Assembly (NCBI GenBank): GCA_038380795.1
Contig: CM076264.1
Location: 1,552,001 to 1,616,000 of the forward strand
Direction: 5' to 3'
Length of the DNA stretch: 64,000 bases
Source of the DNA: Pyrocephalus nanus
Taxonomy: Eukaryota > Chordata > Aves > Passeriformes > Tyrannidae
The notes below the pieces were generated by a model that searched no databases, had not been told where the DNA came from, and saw nothing but the letters and a program-made list of their open reading frames with translations. Every line of letters begins with the position of its first letter. Within the stretch, counting starts at the first letter, position 1. Positions 46,441 to 60,180 of this stretch are shown here, one piece after another. Made by a program: the position numbers and the translations under genes.

Positions 46441-49400
46441 ATGTGTGTCTTAAGAGTTGTTTTGGGACTTTAGAGGGAAGACTTCCAGCAGGAGAGACGA
46501 TGTTGCCAACAAATCCTTAGCCCTGGAACTGCATTTCTGTCCTCCCATTTTTACCTCTTTGCGGTGGAGAAGGAAGTTCATCTTATTTCCACATATTTAT
46601 TGTCTTGAAGGGCTGGATGTGGTCTGCTTGACTGTTAAGTGGAAAGCAAGGGGTTACTAACATGAAAAACAAGTCTTTCCAGGGCTTAGAATTCCGCATG
46701 TGTAGCCTGTGGTGGTGCAGACTTAGCTAGGAATACCAACAGCCCTGTTTTTGAGATTCGTCAGCTTTTGTCTTCTTCCAGTGAGTCAGTATCTATTTCT
46801 GTGTGAAAAATCATAACATGAAACACCTTAAAAGCACTGATCCCTACAACAATAAACAATTAAAGGGAAAAATGGAATCCTTCCTCCAGTGGAAAATCAG
46901 AGCCAAGCTGAGCTTCCAAGGAAGAGCGTTTTGTGATGTCCTTGATAACAGTAACAACAATAAGGGTCACGAGAGCTCTGTCATCCTGAGACGTGATGTT
47001 GCCTGCTTAGACAAGTGGCCCCTGCTGAGGCTCAGATCGGGTAGGGCTGATAACGGGGATGGAACAGCCGTGTTTATTTTTGGAATGTGTCAGAGAACCT
47101 GTTTCTGGTCCTTGCTCTTTGGTAACAGTCAGGTATTTATTTACATGGTCTGAAGCTGCAGGGCTTCTCCTGTAAAAAGGAGTTTATGTATCTGAACAGT
47201 TCGTACCTTTCCTTCCCCTTTGTGTGCTCATGGCAGGAGATCTTAGTAGGAGAGATGGAATGGGATATTCCTGACCTGAGGTGATACTGTTTCCAGAAAG
47301 GACAGTTTCACCCTTTGTGACTTGGCAAGGAATTAAATTGTAAATATTGGTGGTGTAAAATCTAATTTGGGGAGGGTATTGCATATTATAAAATACCATG
47401 ATGATGCAGTGGACATTGATACCTATCAAACTATTTGTAAGATGGTCAGGAGTGTGGGTTTTGCTTCATGTACTAATCATAATGAAGAAAACAAAAGAAA
47501 TCAGGAATCTCACGGATGGCCTTACCCCGGGAACAAAGTGTGTGTTGAAAAACTAAATGGATGAGCATGTCTGTGCCTGGTTGTTTTGTGTATTTGGGCC
47601 CTTCTGGTTTAAAATCTTAGCAGCTGATTTGAAAATTAATTGAGAGCACTGCATTTTGATTTGAAATACGGACAATATAAAAATAGAAGGCAGTGACCTA
47701 TTCAAGCTACTTCAATTAAGTAGCAGCAGCAGGAAATCCAAATATACTGGTGAAGTCTGTTATTGCAAAACCTTAACTTCTCCTGCTGGAAATGGGAAAA
47801 TTACTGATGATGTGTAAATTGGAAAAGGTCTTAAGGAGGAGACATCATAAATAGAGGCCAGACTTGAGCAGGCCCTTACAGAGTGAGGGAGAGAGACGCT
47901 GGATTACGAAGCCAAAGTTCAGGATCTCTCCCAGACACTGCAGGAAGGACCCTGGGACGGATTCTGTAAGCAGGGACTCCTGCGAGGATTATGAGGGATG
48001 TGGTTCAGCTGCTGAGGGAGAGGGAATATGCTGCTTAGCAGTTGATGGGACTTCACCAGGAAAGGTTAGAAAACTGCAAAGCCTGGATACTTTTGTACTC
48101 CTTGGCGCTGCTCCACATAAAGCCAAAGACAGGCGGTTGTTTTAACCCTTCAGGAATGCTTGGTCATGACATAAATGTGGATGGTAAACATCACTTAAAC
48201 TTTTTACCTGCACACCTGATTTGGTAAGAAATGCCTGAATTGCTCTGCTTGTTGCCCTATTCTGGGAGACAAGTTGGAGCTCAGGCAGCAGCAACCAAAC
48301 CTGCAGCACTTTGGGACTTAGCTGGAGGAATTTGGGTTTATTTCTGTTTTCCTGTAGTACCTCGGGGGTCTTTGAACATCGTCTCCGAGAGGCTCTTTTG
48401 AATCCAGATCTCAAGGTTTTAGGTGTCCCTTTTACAGAGGTGTTTAGTCCAAGGAATGTGGTGGGCACTTTGAGGTTTTCCTTGCTGTGGCTGCCACGCA
48501 GTGTTTCCTGTTCTGATTGCTCTGATCTGCAAGGTGGCACTGCCTGAGTGTCACGGATGGAGTTCTATGGATTGCAATGCATGGGCCACATTCTCGCTGC
48601 TTCCTGGTATTCACTAAAACCAGTGGACTCGAAATAAATAATGTTCAACTGCTCTAATTTTAGCATAAAATTAAGATAGCTTGTTGAGCAGTGTTATTGT
48701 TTCAAAGAGCATAACGTTATCCAAGAAAGCAGCAGGGCTCATAGGCATGTTCTGCTGGAGAGTGTTCGCACAATATCCACCATAAACTGTTGTCTGTTGC
48801 TATGAAACAATCTGAGACGATCAAATGGTGCATAAACATTGCATAACTCATCAAAGAGATCAAGTAAGGTGTAGAGATAAGGGATGGAAGGTAATTGTGG
48901 CACTGGTAGAGACCTGGGGAGGGGTAGAAAACTGAGACCGGAGAGCACCATTGAAGCGGTGTGGGCAGGAAGGAATAGACATCCCAGTTAAAACACTGGT
49001 GGAAGTTCTCCCAGCAATCTCCACGCGTGGCTCTTCAGTTTGATCTTGTGGGATCTTAGAAGGATTTCTTTTTCTTCTTCCCATGCAAAGGAGTCAGGAA
49101 GTATTTCTACAAAAAAAAAAAAAATCTCTGGGAAATTTCTTATTTGAAATTTTAAATAATTTTCTTACTTTAGTCCATCTTGTTGCTCAGTTATAAACTT
49201 CTTCACCTTAAAAGAATGACCACTGTGTTTGTGATGATGCTTCGCCATTGCAGAGCAGCCAGACTGACAACACAGAGTTGCCTTTGCTTCCCAAATCACC
49301 CCAGACTCCTGCTTCCTCCATGTGTTTATGCAGAGTTATTAAGTCCATTCTTGCCATCCCTTAGCAGAAGAGATCAAACAGCAGATAAACCACTCATGCC

Positions 49401-50266
49401 TGCAGCAGCACTCCCGCATTGCCTAACTGCCTATTCTTCTTCCAGAGGCACCTTCCTCCATCCCACCCCGGGGAAAGTGCTTTGGTAAATAGATTAGCTC
49501 TGCTCTGTGTTCAAACAGAGAGTCTGGCAGGTTGGCAGAAGAGGGAGGATTTTCCAGCAAGCCCTTAAGTGGCCAGGGAAATATCTGGCCACTCAAACGG
49601 AAGGAGGAGGGAGAAATGTAAACTCTTTGGTTGATGAGTAAGGAAAGACTTTGGCGAGTTTTTCAACCTGCTGCTTGTCTGAGTTAGCAAAAAATTTTAA
49701 GTGATTTCAAGAGAAATGGATTCCCCCACTCATTTCACTGGGTGCCAGCTCTGACTCGGAGATAATGTTTACTAAACTGAGTTAAAAACTTCCCTGCTTT
49801 TCAATACAGGAAGGAGGAGAAAGATCCTGTTAAAAAGAACTGCAGACACCATTTCAGAGCTCTTGTTTCTGGTGACCTTTTAATAATGCACAGCAGGACT
49901 GAAAGCAGCAGTGGTCAAGATCCTCAGCTTCAGAAAAATGAACCCTGTTTTCTGAGGCTGGGCTACTTCAGCCTGTGACATCCGTAGCATTTTACAGGGT
50001 TCCAGTGACAGTTCTACAAATGTGACAACGGGGTGTCAGCTGGGAGAGGAAGGAGCCTTTTCCATGTCTTTGCATCCCAGATAAATCCCCTTGTGTTTTG
50101 AGTTTTGGCGTCTTCAGTTGATTACTCATGCTCAAGTGTGAGGGGAAATACTACAGAGCTAATTATAATCGCTTTTAATTAGATCCTGCAGCAACTCCTG
50201 CAGGAAATTTTAAGTGAGTGATGCACTCTCTGCGAGGTTAGTGCTGCTTTACCACCAAATCCCAAA
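46441..50266. other. Intergenic region downstream of DCK, part 3
   Basis: 3.8 kb with no recognisable gene or repeat family beyond an A14 run near 49110-49124. Confidence 0.65.
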
Positions 50267-50350
50267 ATCACAGAATCCTGGAGTGCTGTGGGCTGGAAAG
50301 GAACTTAGAGCTCACCTAGTTCCAACTCCCTGCATTGTGCAGGGACCCGT
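50267..50350 (-). mobile_element. CR1 LINE 3' tip, minus orientation
   Basis: 'aatcacagaatcctggagtg', then 'gggctggaaaggaacttaga' and 'gttccaactccctgcattgt' match a CR1 3' end. It is about 85 bp and truncated. Confidence 0.85.
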
Positions 50351-53300
50351 GTCTCTGCAGCGTGTAGGTATGGGCCCCAAACCATAATGCACAAGGAAGT
50401 GTTGGAATACTTGGACATGAGAACGGGATGATTTGTTGTTGTTAACAGGAAAATTCTTAACATTAAAATGAACCCTGATTTTGAAAGCCTTGAGCTTGTA
50501 AATGGATCGATTGAGTCAAGGTTTCCAGGAAATAAACTTGCGCCTTTGAGGCGGTGCACAACCTTCCCTCTGGAATGGCTGAAATGCAGGGCTGGGAGTG
50601 CTCTCCCTCCACTTCAGGGACTTGTGTGTTTGTCAGTTTTCAGGCTGTCTGAGAAGGAAGTTCTGCCTTCTGGTATGGGGAGATCAAAGCAGGGAGAAGG
50701 TTAAGACACTTGAGTGGAGTTCTGGGTGAGTCAGCGGTGCTTTCCGACATCCCACTGGCAAATCAGTTGAGGCACAGGTTAATAACAGAAATCAATTAAT
50801 TACTTTATTCTTTGGTTCTCAAAATGCCTTATAAAAGGACTTCAGGATTTTTTTTAGGAGCCTTGTTCTATAGACAGAAAAACTCTTTCTATCCACTTCT
50901 TTAAATACATTTTCCCCTCCTTTCCTCACCAGTATTAATTTTGGGGTCTTATATCCCCTTTTTCTTTCTGTGAAAGACCTCTAAACAAATATGCTTTAGA
51001 CTGAACTAGGTCTTTTCCAAGAGCATGCTCTGCTTCCTCCTGTTTTCAGTGGGGATGTGGAGGGCCACACAGACAGGTGGTGAAAGCTGGGGATTGAGCT
51101 GGCCTGAGCAGGGGCAGGTTATCCATGTCCTGTGCTGGAAGCAGGCTCTCCACAGAAGGAATCGGTGTCCCCCTAACCTTTGCATCTCCTGCAACGTTTC
51201 TAGAAAGGCACATCTGCAGCGTTCAGTGCCACAGTGTGCTTTAGGATGGCCCGTTACTTGTCTGAAGGCTGTGCCAGCTGTGGAAGCCAGAAATGTGCAT
51301 TTTAACAGCCAGTTAAAAATAGCTTGGTTTGTTGTAAATCACCCTCCCCTCGCTGGTATTAATTTCCATGGAGTTGAAGAATTTAGAATTCTCCTGGTTT
51401 CTGCGATGGCTGCACACTGAATTCAGAATATTGCCACTTCCAAACAGAGTTTTAATGACATCAACAGTAAGTTCTTTCCAGCGTACTGAAATCCTTAAGC
51501 CTTAAAGGAGAGATAGCTGCTGCATACTCTGCTGTGTTCATCTTCCATGTGTTCTCATTCTTTTTCTTCTTCCCTGTACATTTGAATTGAACAGGATTCA
51601 GTTCTCCATTAGGCGGTCTTGGACTGGCAGCAGTATTGTTTTGGCTTTGTTTCCAAGTACAAGTTAATGTAAGGGTGGTGTTCCAGCTTTCCAGAGGGGA
51701 AAAACACCAAACCAAAATAACCTGACAGGCTGTGATTAGCTGTGCAGGTGTATCAGACTTGTATGTTCGCAGGTAATCTGGCAGTACCAGCTTCATTTGG
51801 ACCAGGGATGGAAACACAGCCACGTTTCTGTTTCCAAAACCAGAACACATCAGAATCTTCCTGTTATCCATTGGATAGCTCTGGGGGCAAAAACGAGGCT
51901 AAGTTTCCTGCACTGCACACTTAACTGGTCTGAATCTTATTTCTATCGCTTTTTGTCCTTCTTACTTCTATCACTTATTAGCATTCTTTAAATAAAAAAC
52001 AATTTTAAAAGTTTTAAGACTTGTTTCCCCCAAGTCCTAGCAAAGAGGTAACAAGAAAAAGTGAGTGTTCTGAGGAGTTAATTATGGAAGGAAAATCTCC
52101 TCTGAGGCTTAACTGGAGGCTAATAATGAGTTTCCACTGCCTGGAGGTATGTTGGGATGAGAAGGAAATGGGTAAGGCACTGTAGCGGGGCTAAACTGGT
52201 TTTGTTTTTTTCCATGCTGGAGATGGCAGATGAAAAAGTTGGTTTCTCTTTGTAGCTGTACATCACAGGTGAGAGCATCTCCCCATGTGCCTGCTCCACC
52301 TCCACACTGAACACTTGGAGCACAGGCTGTCTCTGAGCCTGTTTGTGCAGCACAGCAGGCTCTGGGCAAAGCAGGGTGCTGCAATATCCAAATGCTCCAG
52401 CCGACGCCGGCGTTGCCACAGCTACACTTGCTTCAGCAACTTCAGAGAGAAAGGGGAAAAAAGTGCCTCAGCTGTAGGTGACCTGAGCTGATTCATGCTG
52501 GGAATTAAATCCTTGCCAGAGACTTGCAGTGTCCAGGATGGAGGGGAGAGGGAATTTCTTGGGACCAGCTTTTGAGTTTTGCATTTTAGCCCACCCCCTG
52601 GCTTTGGAAAGGGAGACACATGTGCTCTGTTTGCTTGTAACTGCTGAGTAAGGTATGTGATGAGTTGAGGTGGAACTGGAATTAAGGTGTACTCTGCATT
52701 CCGAGAGAGCTGGCTGTGGGGGAATTGATAAAATGAGGCAATCTTATCCATCTTAGTGTCTGAGATGCAGGTTTTGTGGAGGCCTGTCTTGCATTTGGAG
52801 TGAGTAGTTGCTTTTGAGTACAGAACACTTGCTTTTGGGCATGGAACCCAGGCAGAGGGCAAGTGTAGGTGCCATGAAGAGGAGGAGCACTGTCCATTGC
52901 TGAACCAGAGGTCACAACGTCTTCGATGCTTCTGTCCATCAAGAAAATGATATCCTGGCTCTCAATCCCAGCTCTGCTCCACTCCTTTCTTTCTGGTGGC
53001 AGGTGTGACCTGGCCTTCATCTGGAGCTGGACGCAGCTCTCCCTTCTCGTTATTGCTGCTGCTCCTTGGCAGCCTGGAGCTGAAACACGAGACTGTGGCC
53101 GTGTCCTGCGTCCGTGCACGTCCGCACGTGTGAGGCGGGGGTCCCACGGCAGCAGCGGGGTAGGGGTGCACACAGCAGGACGTGTGGCTGGCTTCTCGAG
53201 GGACTGCGTTTCCAGGAAAACCAGATGAGGGAAGGGATTGAATGGGGTGAGTGGGGTTTAAGGATCAGGTGCTCGGGACAGCCAGCCAGCCAGCATGTAT

Positions 53301-56300
53301 TGCTTACAGCGTCACTGGGCCGAGGGCTCGCCTTACGCCTCTGGCACGGGCAGAGCAAATTGTACTGGTGGGATATTCCCGTTTGTCCCAGACCCCAGGC
53401 CCTCTGAGCCGGCAGCAGGAAGGTTGGGTGTTCCCAGGGTGGCCCCCACTTCGGGGCTCACCCCACTGGTGGCAGGCGTTGTTGGCTTTCAGTGGCTTTA
53501 ACAGAGGCGCTCCCGCAGCCCGTTGGGCAAGTGAAGCAAAATGTCACGGGGGGGGGGAACTATTTTGATCCCTTTCACTGGGGGGGCAGAGGGGAGGGAA
53601 GAAGTGGACCATAGTAAATGTCACATGGGCCTGAAGTTAGTGTCCCTCCGAGCGTGGACAGTGTTTGCTGGACTCTGCCTCTCTGTTTGAGCTGGAGCAA
53701 ATGTGGACGGCGAGCTGCTGCGAGCCACTGGTCCTCCTGCTCAAGGAGCCCATGGGACAGCTGGATCTGTGGAAGGACTGGAGGTAGGTCTGGGCAGTCC
53801 GGTTTGGGACAGGACACTGAGAGGCAGAATGAATCAGGAGGGGTGCAGTGACCTCCAGTCTGAAATTCCAACGCTGACTTTTCCCTCTGTGCCAGACTTG
53901 GTATTTCACAGTGTTTTTCCTGCTGATACGGGTCATGACCAGTATAAAACTCTTTTCAGGTGCAAGGTCTTTTGCACCAATTCTGTTATTGTAACCAGGA
54001 AAGCTTTCCAGAGAGTTTAGGAGCTGGGGAGTCCTCCGAAAGGCAGCTCTGGGGTTTTCACAATCCTGTGCCTTGCAACACCTCTGAAAGAACCCAGATG
54101 CCCAGTGGAAACTTGTCATTTTGCTGTGCGCTCCTGCTTGCTTAATTGCGGCTTATGTGGGGACGATGACAGAGTGATTTCATGAAAATTAATTTTTTTT
54201 ATCCCACTTATGATCTGTCTAACCTGGGCTAGCATATACAGTTACTTCTCAGATAACATCAGACTGGTGGTTTGTTGTCAGTGGCAAGTGCTCTTGCTGA
54301 GCCAACTTTTTGATCCGTTTAAATCATTTAGATAAGTGGCATAACATCTCCCTGGAATGCTGAGATAGCAAGATAAACCACGTTTGGTGTTAGGAAGAGA
54401 AAGGTTGTGTGTCTGTCTGTATCTCTCGGGAACTGTTGAATGTTTTTTGGTGTTAATCTGCAGCCATAACGACCCAGCTCTAACCTGCAGTTATTAATTG
54501 GGAGCAGAGCCAGCAAATGCTGCGGTGTTGGAACTGATATTCTGAGAATTGTGGAAAACAAAGCTGGGCAGAGGAGCAGCAAAGGGAATTGGTTTGTGAT
54601 AACTGCATGTACAAGGAACAATGAGGGGCAGAGGAAGGCAGGGGACGTGTATAATGGGCTCTGTGTTTCTCAGAGAGACCTAGTTAGGAAGATGAGGAAT
54701 AAATAAGTCTTTGAGTCATTCCCTTTTCCACGTTGGAAAGCCTCCTAACTGTGTCGTCACAAAGCATCTGCATGCTGAAGATGTGCAGTTTGATAAGGTA
54801 TGATAGATTGTGCTGTAAGTGTGACAATAATAAGGGCATGTCTAAACATACAGCAAATGTTTTCCTCCTCCTGTGGAAAATGTTTACACACACTTCTAAG
54901 TGGAGTGGGGGAAACAAAGTCCTGGGATTTATTGCTTATGCCACAGGAAGGGAAAACACGGGGATGGCAGGCTCGGGGAGAGCTCTGAAGAGGTGAGCTG
55001 GATGCTACAGCCTCCCCTGAGAGTTACAGGGCAGTGAGTGCTTGTCCTCTGCGGGGGCTGCTCCCCTCTTGGGGGTCTTTCTGCAGTCCCCAGCTGCAAC
55101 TTCAGCCTGCTGCCATCCTCCAGCACAGCCGTGAGGGCAGGGCTGCCTGGTGTCCGGCCAGGACAGCCCGCGCTGGGACTTCCCTCACACCTGTGCTGGG
55201 AAACAAGAGCCGCTGTGAGAGCGCTCGGGGCTGTGGCACAGGTGAGAGGGAGAGGAGCACGGCGCTGGCTCGCTGCCAACGCCATTTCTTCTTGCCGTTC
55301 TTCCTCCTTTTATTTTCTTTCCCCACCCCAAAGCATGGGAATGTAGTAATTGCATTTTGACCCAGTTTCCAAAATCACTGTAGCATAGACTTTGACGGGG
55401 GGGCCAGGGGGAACCACTTAGGAATGAAAACCAGCCATTAGCTAGTACCAGAGGGGCAGAACAGCAGCAGACTGTTACAAGTATGCACTAACAGCCTTGT
55501 AGAACAACTATTATCCTGCATGTTCTTATGGAAAGAAAAAAAAAAAAGGTAATTGCATTTACGTTTTTTTGATATTTGATCCCTGATACACAAACCTTAT
55601 GAGCCCGAGTTCAGGTTGCCTTCAGCTGAAGCACTCTAAGCGCAGAGGCTTGTGTCAAGTGCTTGGATCTTCAGAATTTGGCCGGAGGTTTCGTGGCAGC
55701 CTTTCTTGTGGTTATTTCTGGCACCTCTGGCTGCCAGTTGGAACACGGGGCTGTAGATCTGTGGGGAAGTGGAAAGGAATGGGTGTGAGCGCCTGCATGG
55801 AGCAGGAGCCCTGAATAGCAACAGGCTTGGGTTAAGATGGGGTTTTGAAATGCGCAGAGACTCGGGGAGCAGATGTAAGTATGAAAACCAAACCAATTTC
55901 CTCATTCCGGCTATTAATACGAGAGGGGAAAAAAGGTGCTTTGAAGTGATTTCAAACAGCAATTAATATCCCTTGGAATCTCCCCGTCAACTCAGTGAGG
56001 AGCCTTGAGTGAGAAGCTGGAATTTAACCTCACAAAATGAGGTGGGCAGGCAAGGAGAAAGGAAAGGGCTGAAGGGATTGTCCTGAAGGATGGGAATATA
56101 ATGTCTCCCAACTTCTGCTGCACTGGTGCCCTCACAGCCTCGGCTGCCACTGCGGATCAGAGGTGGCATCTGGAATAGTTACACCATAGGCCTAGGGATA
56201 GCACTGGTGCTTGGAGATGGATCACGCTGCCTGTGCTGCAGTGGAGGAACAAAGGATGTCAGCGGCCCCCCTGCATTTCCCACCACAAGCAAGGCTGAGC

Positions 56301-57262
56301 ATGAAGGCAAAGTCATGCCCTGGAAGGCAGCTCTTGGCTGCTCCACTGCAGATCACAGCTTTGTAAGGCAATGCTCTGGCCTCAGAGGACAGGCTGATAG
56401 GTGCCTTGATGTCCCCTCCCTTGGTGGGGAAGGATGGGGCTTTGAGGTGGGACCACGAGTGTGTGGGAAAACACAGGCGAAAAGTTGAAGGCTCTGAGAG
56501 ATGGAGATAGTCCTCGTGTGTTTGTGTTAATCAAAAGATATGTGAGATTCTCCAAAGGCAATATTTTATTCTGGTGTTATGTGCAAGCGTAAAGTGAAAG
56601 CCTGCCCTTTGACAGCACTCATATTTTCTTAAAACGCTCCACCAGAACATGCTGTCCCAAATATCCATCGATTCTCCATCGTGCCCGAGCCCCATAAAGC
56701 ACACAGTGCGGGATGTTGTCTCTGGACAGCCATCTCCTGTTGCTACACAAATGTTGAGGTGAAGCCCGAGTTTATTAGTTTTTAAGGCAGAAGATATTGT
56801 TTCTGCACATTTTTACTTCACGCGGTGCCTTAATTTCTATTAGTCTTAAGATGATATGCCTTGGATTTATTTGGCTTACTGGAAGGCTGGAGGAGCCGAG
56901 GCCAGTCGGACACTTCATCTCTCGTACGTGGCAGCCTGGTCCTCATGGCTGTTCTGGCAGGTCAGTGCTTCTGAGGTTCCACTGCCTGCCCTTCCTGGAG
57001 CTTCCAGAGCACCAGGCACTCCTTGCCCTTGAACTTCTGCTCCCCAGACTGCCTCCTTCCCAGGGAGAGGAGCTTGCATGTGGGCTGTTGGCTGCAGCCT
57101 TTTCTAGCGACTGCTGCTGAAGGGAACCGTGAGAGGTATGTAAAAAGGTGGTTTCAGCAACAGGTCTGGCAGGCAGGTTTCTCCTCTGAACTTCCTGGTG
57201 CTGCCTCACCTGAAGTGCACGGCTCAGGGACTGCTGAACACGGGAAGCAATGCCCAGAATAT
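50351..57262. other. Intergenic region downstream of DCK, part 4
   Basis: 6.9 kb without a recognised gene. A small CpG cluster lies at 53040-53540 (see findings). T/A runs occur, for example at about 55537-55548. Nothing else can be supported. Confidence 0.6.
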
Positions 57263-57365
57263 CATGAAATCACAGAAGGGTTGGAGTTGGAAGGGTCCGA
57301 AAAGCTCACCTTGTTCCTCCCCCCTGCTGTGGGCAGGGACACCTTCCACTAGACAGGAGTGCTGG
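57263..57365 (-). mobile_element. CR1 LINE 3' tip, minus orientation
   Basis: 'tgaaatcacagaagggttgg', then 'agttggaagggtccgaaaag' and 'gctgtgggcagggacacctt' match a CR1 3' end. It is interrupted at about 57360. Confidence 0.85.
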
Positions 57366-58685
57366 ATATCTGACAGGGCTGACCAGGTTTTTATACCTAC
57401 AGGTATCTGTCCAAAGGTTTTCCAATGGACTGCGTGGCTTCTGGGTGGTATCAGCATGGGTTGCTTCTCCCTTCTGTTGGGGTGAATCCCAAAGATCTGG
57501 GGCTACACGCTGGGGGTATTCCTTGTCTGCCCACACGTGCAGGAGCTGCTGTAGCAGAAAAATGCAGAGCTGGGAAGAGTACTGAAAAAGCAGCCAGCTC
57601 TCAGGGATGCTTTTTCCCTTCTTTTTTTGGCCTTGTTTTGTCTTGGACAACACATTTCTCCAGTTTCACTTTCACTTTACCTTTTTTCTTTTTTTCCCCC
57701 TAGAATGCTTGGCTTTTCAGACTGCCCTGAGGTGGCAAAGCCCTTCTGGAGTTGCATGTGCTCCCAGGGAATTATTGTTTGCTCTGTATCTGTTGGAATT
57801 ACCAAACAAATAATTTAAAAATCATTAAGTCCTCAAAGCTTTATTTATAGAGCACAAATTTCTGGCTAAGTGTGACCAGCCAATGTTTGGTTTTCAGTGT
57901 TTTGTTTAGGATATGTTGGTATAAAAGATGAGAGACAGAACAAGAGATGTGAAAATCCAAAGCAATGAATGATAATGCTGCTGTTTAATTATCTGAAAAG
58001 AAAACATTTCTGATGACCTAGGATGGACAATGGGATAATAAACCCAAAGGGGGGGGAAAAAAAAAAAGGCAACCCAGCAGCCCAAGCCAACTTTGATGTG
58101 TGGCATCATAAATTGTGTCCCGCTTTAAAATGACCTGGAGTTTAGAAATGAAATGGCAGAAGGGAATATATGGTGGAGTTACTGTATTGGAAGTACCAGC
58201 TGCTCCTGGGTAGCCTTTTTCTTCATATCAAAAGAGGGCCTGCAGAGGGAAAACCTGGCAACAACCTGAAAAGTTAATCAATGGAAACACACTTGTTCCC
58301 TGGGAATAAAGAGTCTGTATTAGTACAATAGGAAAATGGTTAAAGGCAAAGAGCTGAGGTGAACTGAGAAAAAGAAGAAGAAACATTGAGATGAATATCT
58401 GTTGTTTAAATTGGCAAAGTGAGGGGAAAACAGTGTTCCAAGAACAATAACCTTAATGGCACTGGAAATCAATTAATGATGGATTGGCTGGGGCTGAGCA
58501 ATACAGATCTCCATGGATTTACTGTGTAGTTTGCTGCTGTGGTAGCTTTATAGCTTTTTTTCCAAGTATCCATTGCAGGACATCACCTGGGAAGGACACT
58601 CAGGTGTGGCTATGGTTGGATTAGGTAGAGAACTGGTGATTTATCATTACAGGACCTGTGTTACTGATGGTGTATTTCAGATTTC

Positions 58686-58703
58686 CTGCTGCTGCTGCTG
58701 CTG
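58686..58703 (+). repeat. (CTG)6 trinucleotide repeat
   Basis: Six uninterrupted CTG units in non-coding sequence. Confidence 0.9.
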
Positions 58704-59309
58704 CCATTTGGCATCTCCAAAGCCTTGTGGAGGTGTCCCACATGGCATTTTTTTGCATCAGGAAAAGATGTAGTCTTGAATTAAGAGGATCGTGGTGACC
58801 TGCCATTCCATTTACATTCCTGCAGGATACTGAATGCTGGAGACCAGATTGCTCTCAGTGTCAGGGAGGCAAGGATTCAATTTTAGAGAAGCAGGCAGGA
58901 AGCAGTGTACACCAGGGAAGCTATCTCTAATGCTGATGCCTGTCACCATCTGCTTGTGGGAAGTTATCTTCAAGCAGAGGGTAAGAAGGCTGGCTGGGGG
59001 GCTGCTGAGCTTCGACAGCAGAAATCTAAGTAAGTTGCAAGTTTATCTGTGCTAGTCATGCTGCTGGACTTGGCCTTACACTGAGAGGGGGTGAGATTTC
59101 TCCACGTCCTTCCAGTCAGCGGTAAAATATTAGAAGCTTTCCTGAGCTGGTACACAGGAGGTGAGGAGGATTTTGATAATGGTGGTGGTTATTGCTCTTG
59201 TAAGGATTGTGGTGCTCAGGAGAATTGGTTTGGACCACAGTGCAGGTGCTGTACAAAAGGGATGGAATGTTGGTTGGCCCATCCCTCTGAGATTTCTTGG
59301 TGGTTGGGG

Positions 59310-59347
59310 TTTTTTTTGTTTTGTTTTGTTTTGTTTTTTTTTTTTTT
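59310..59347 (+). repeat. T-rich (TTTTG)n low-complexity run
   Basis: A T run, then TTTTG units, then about T14. Confidence 0.9.
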
Positions 59348-59889
59348 GGCCCAGGATGCCAGTAGCTGAGGAATGAGGAAGAGAAAGAAATCCATCAAAA
59401 TGACAGCTGGGGAGAAACTGGGAAAAGAATAAATCCTCCTGATATAAATAGTGCTCCTCCCATTTGCCCACCCATACTTATCACAGAGCAGAGAGACACT
59501 TCCAAGTCTGTACCCCATTTTCATGGGGTTACAACGAGCCTTGTGCTGAGAGGGGCTGACTTCAGTCCTGGATTTCCCTCCCGCCCTGATTTGTGAAAGG
59601 ATCTGTGTCCCTTCTGACCTGCTTTCTGCCTGAACTCGCTGCGAAGCAGAGAGCAGGCGATGTGTTTGAGAGCACAGAAGTGCTTCAGTCAGCTGGGGTG
59701 CTCCGCTCTTCCTTAGCCCTCTCCTCTTTCCAGAGAGGTGGGAGTGTTTGTTGTCCCAGCGTCCCGACAGCTGGAGGTGGCGGAAGCGTGTGTTTCGGCA
59801 TCCTACGCTCTGGTGGGTTTTGTGGGTGCAGGAACAAACACACGTCCTTTATTTTAACAAAGCCCTGCGTTTTTGGCTCTGACCGAAGC

Positions 59890-60180
59890 CTGGTTTGGCC
59901 CCGTTCCCTGGAGCAGGGAGCAGGACGCAACTTGAGGCAGATGAAATCTGCTTTCTGCGCTGCTCCCCGGGGCCGGGGCTCACCACCGGGGGGACAGCCA
60001 GCTGCTCGCCCCTCTCGGGGGGGCTGGAGCTGGGGTTGGCCGCTCGGGGGGTGCCGGGGGAAGGGGGGCTGGTTCCCAGCAGAGGGCCCCCGAGCAGCGC
60101 CGCAGGCTCCCGGCCCCGAGCAGCGCGGGGGCTCCTGGCGGGCAGGGATGCAAGAGGTGCGGCGCTTCGGTGCGTGGAGG
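59890..60180. promoter_or_regulatory. Orphan CpG island
   Basis: About 290 bp with more than 20 CpG dinucleotides and very high G+C, set in AT-richer, CpG-poor sequence. Such islands usually mark vertebrate promoters. No recognised coding exon adjoins it. The long overlapping ORFs here on both strands are by-products of GC-richness. It may be a 5' non-coding exon or promoter of the next gene (SLC4A4 is the syntenic expectation) or of a non-coding RNA. Confidence 0.55.

Larger units (their letters stand above)
57366..59889. other. Intergenic region downstream of DCK, part 5
   Basis: 2.5 kb with no recognisable gene. It holds a purine run (58045-58068), a (CTG)6 at 58686-58703 and a T/TTTTG run at 59310-59347. 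Confidence 0.65.

Noticed and set aside
48142..48540. A 132-codon minus-strand ORF with protein-like composition
   Set aside because: No recognisable domain and no phase-compatible neighbouring exons noted; frames of this length are common by chance here.
53689..53784. Exon-like segment ending at a GTAGGT donor with an open frame
   Set aside because: The upstream acceptor is weak, the frame is only about 47 codons between stops and no partner exon was found.
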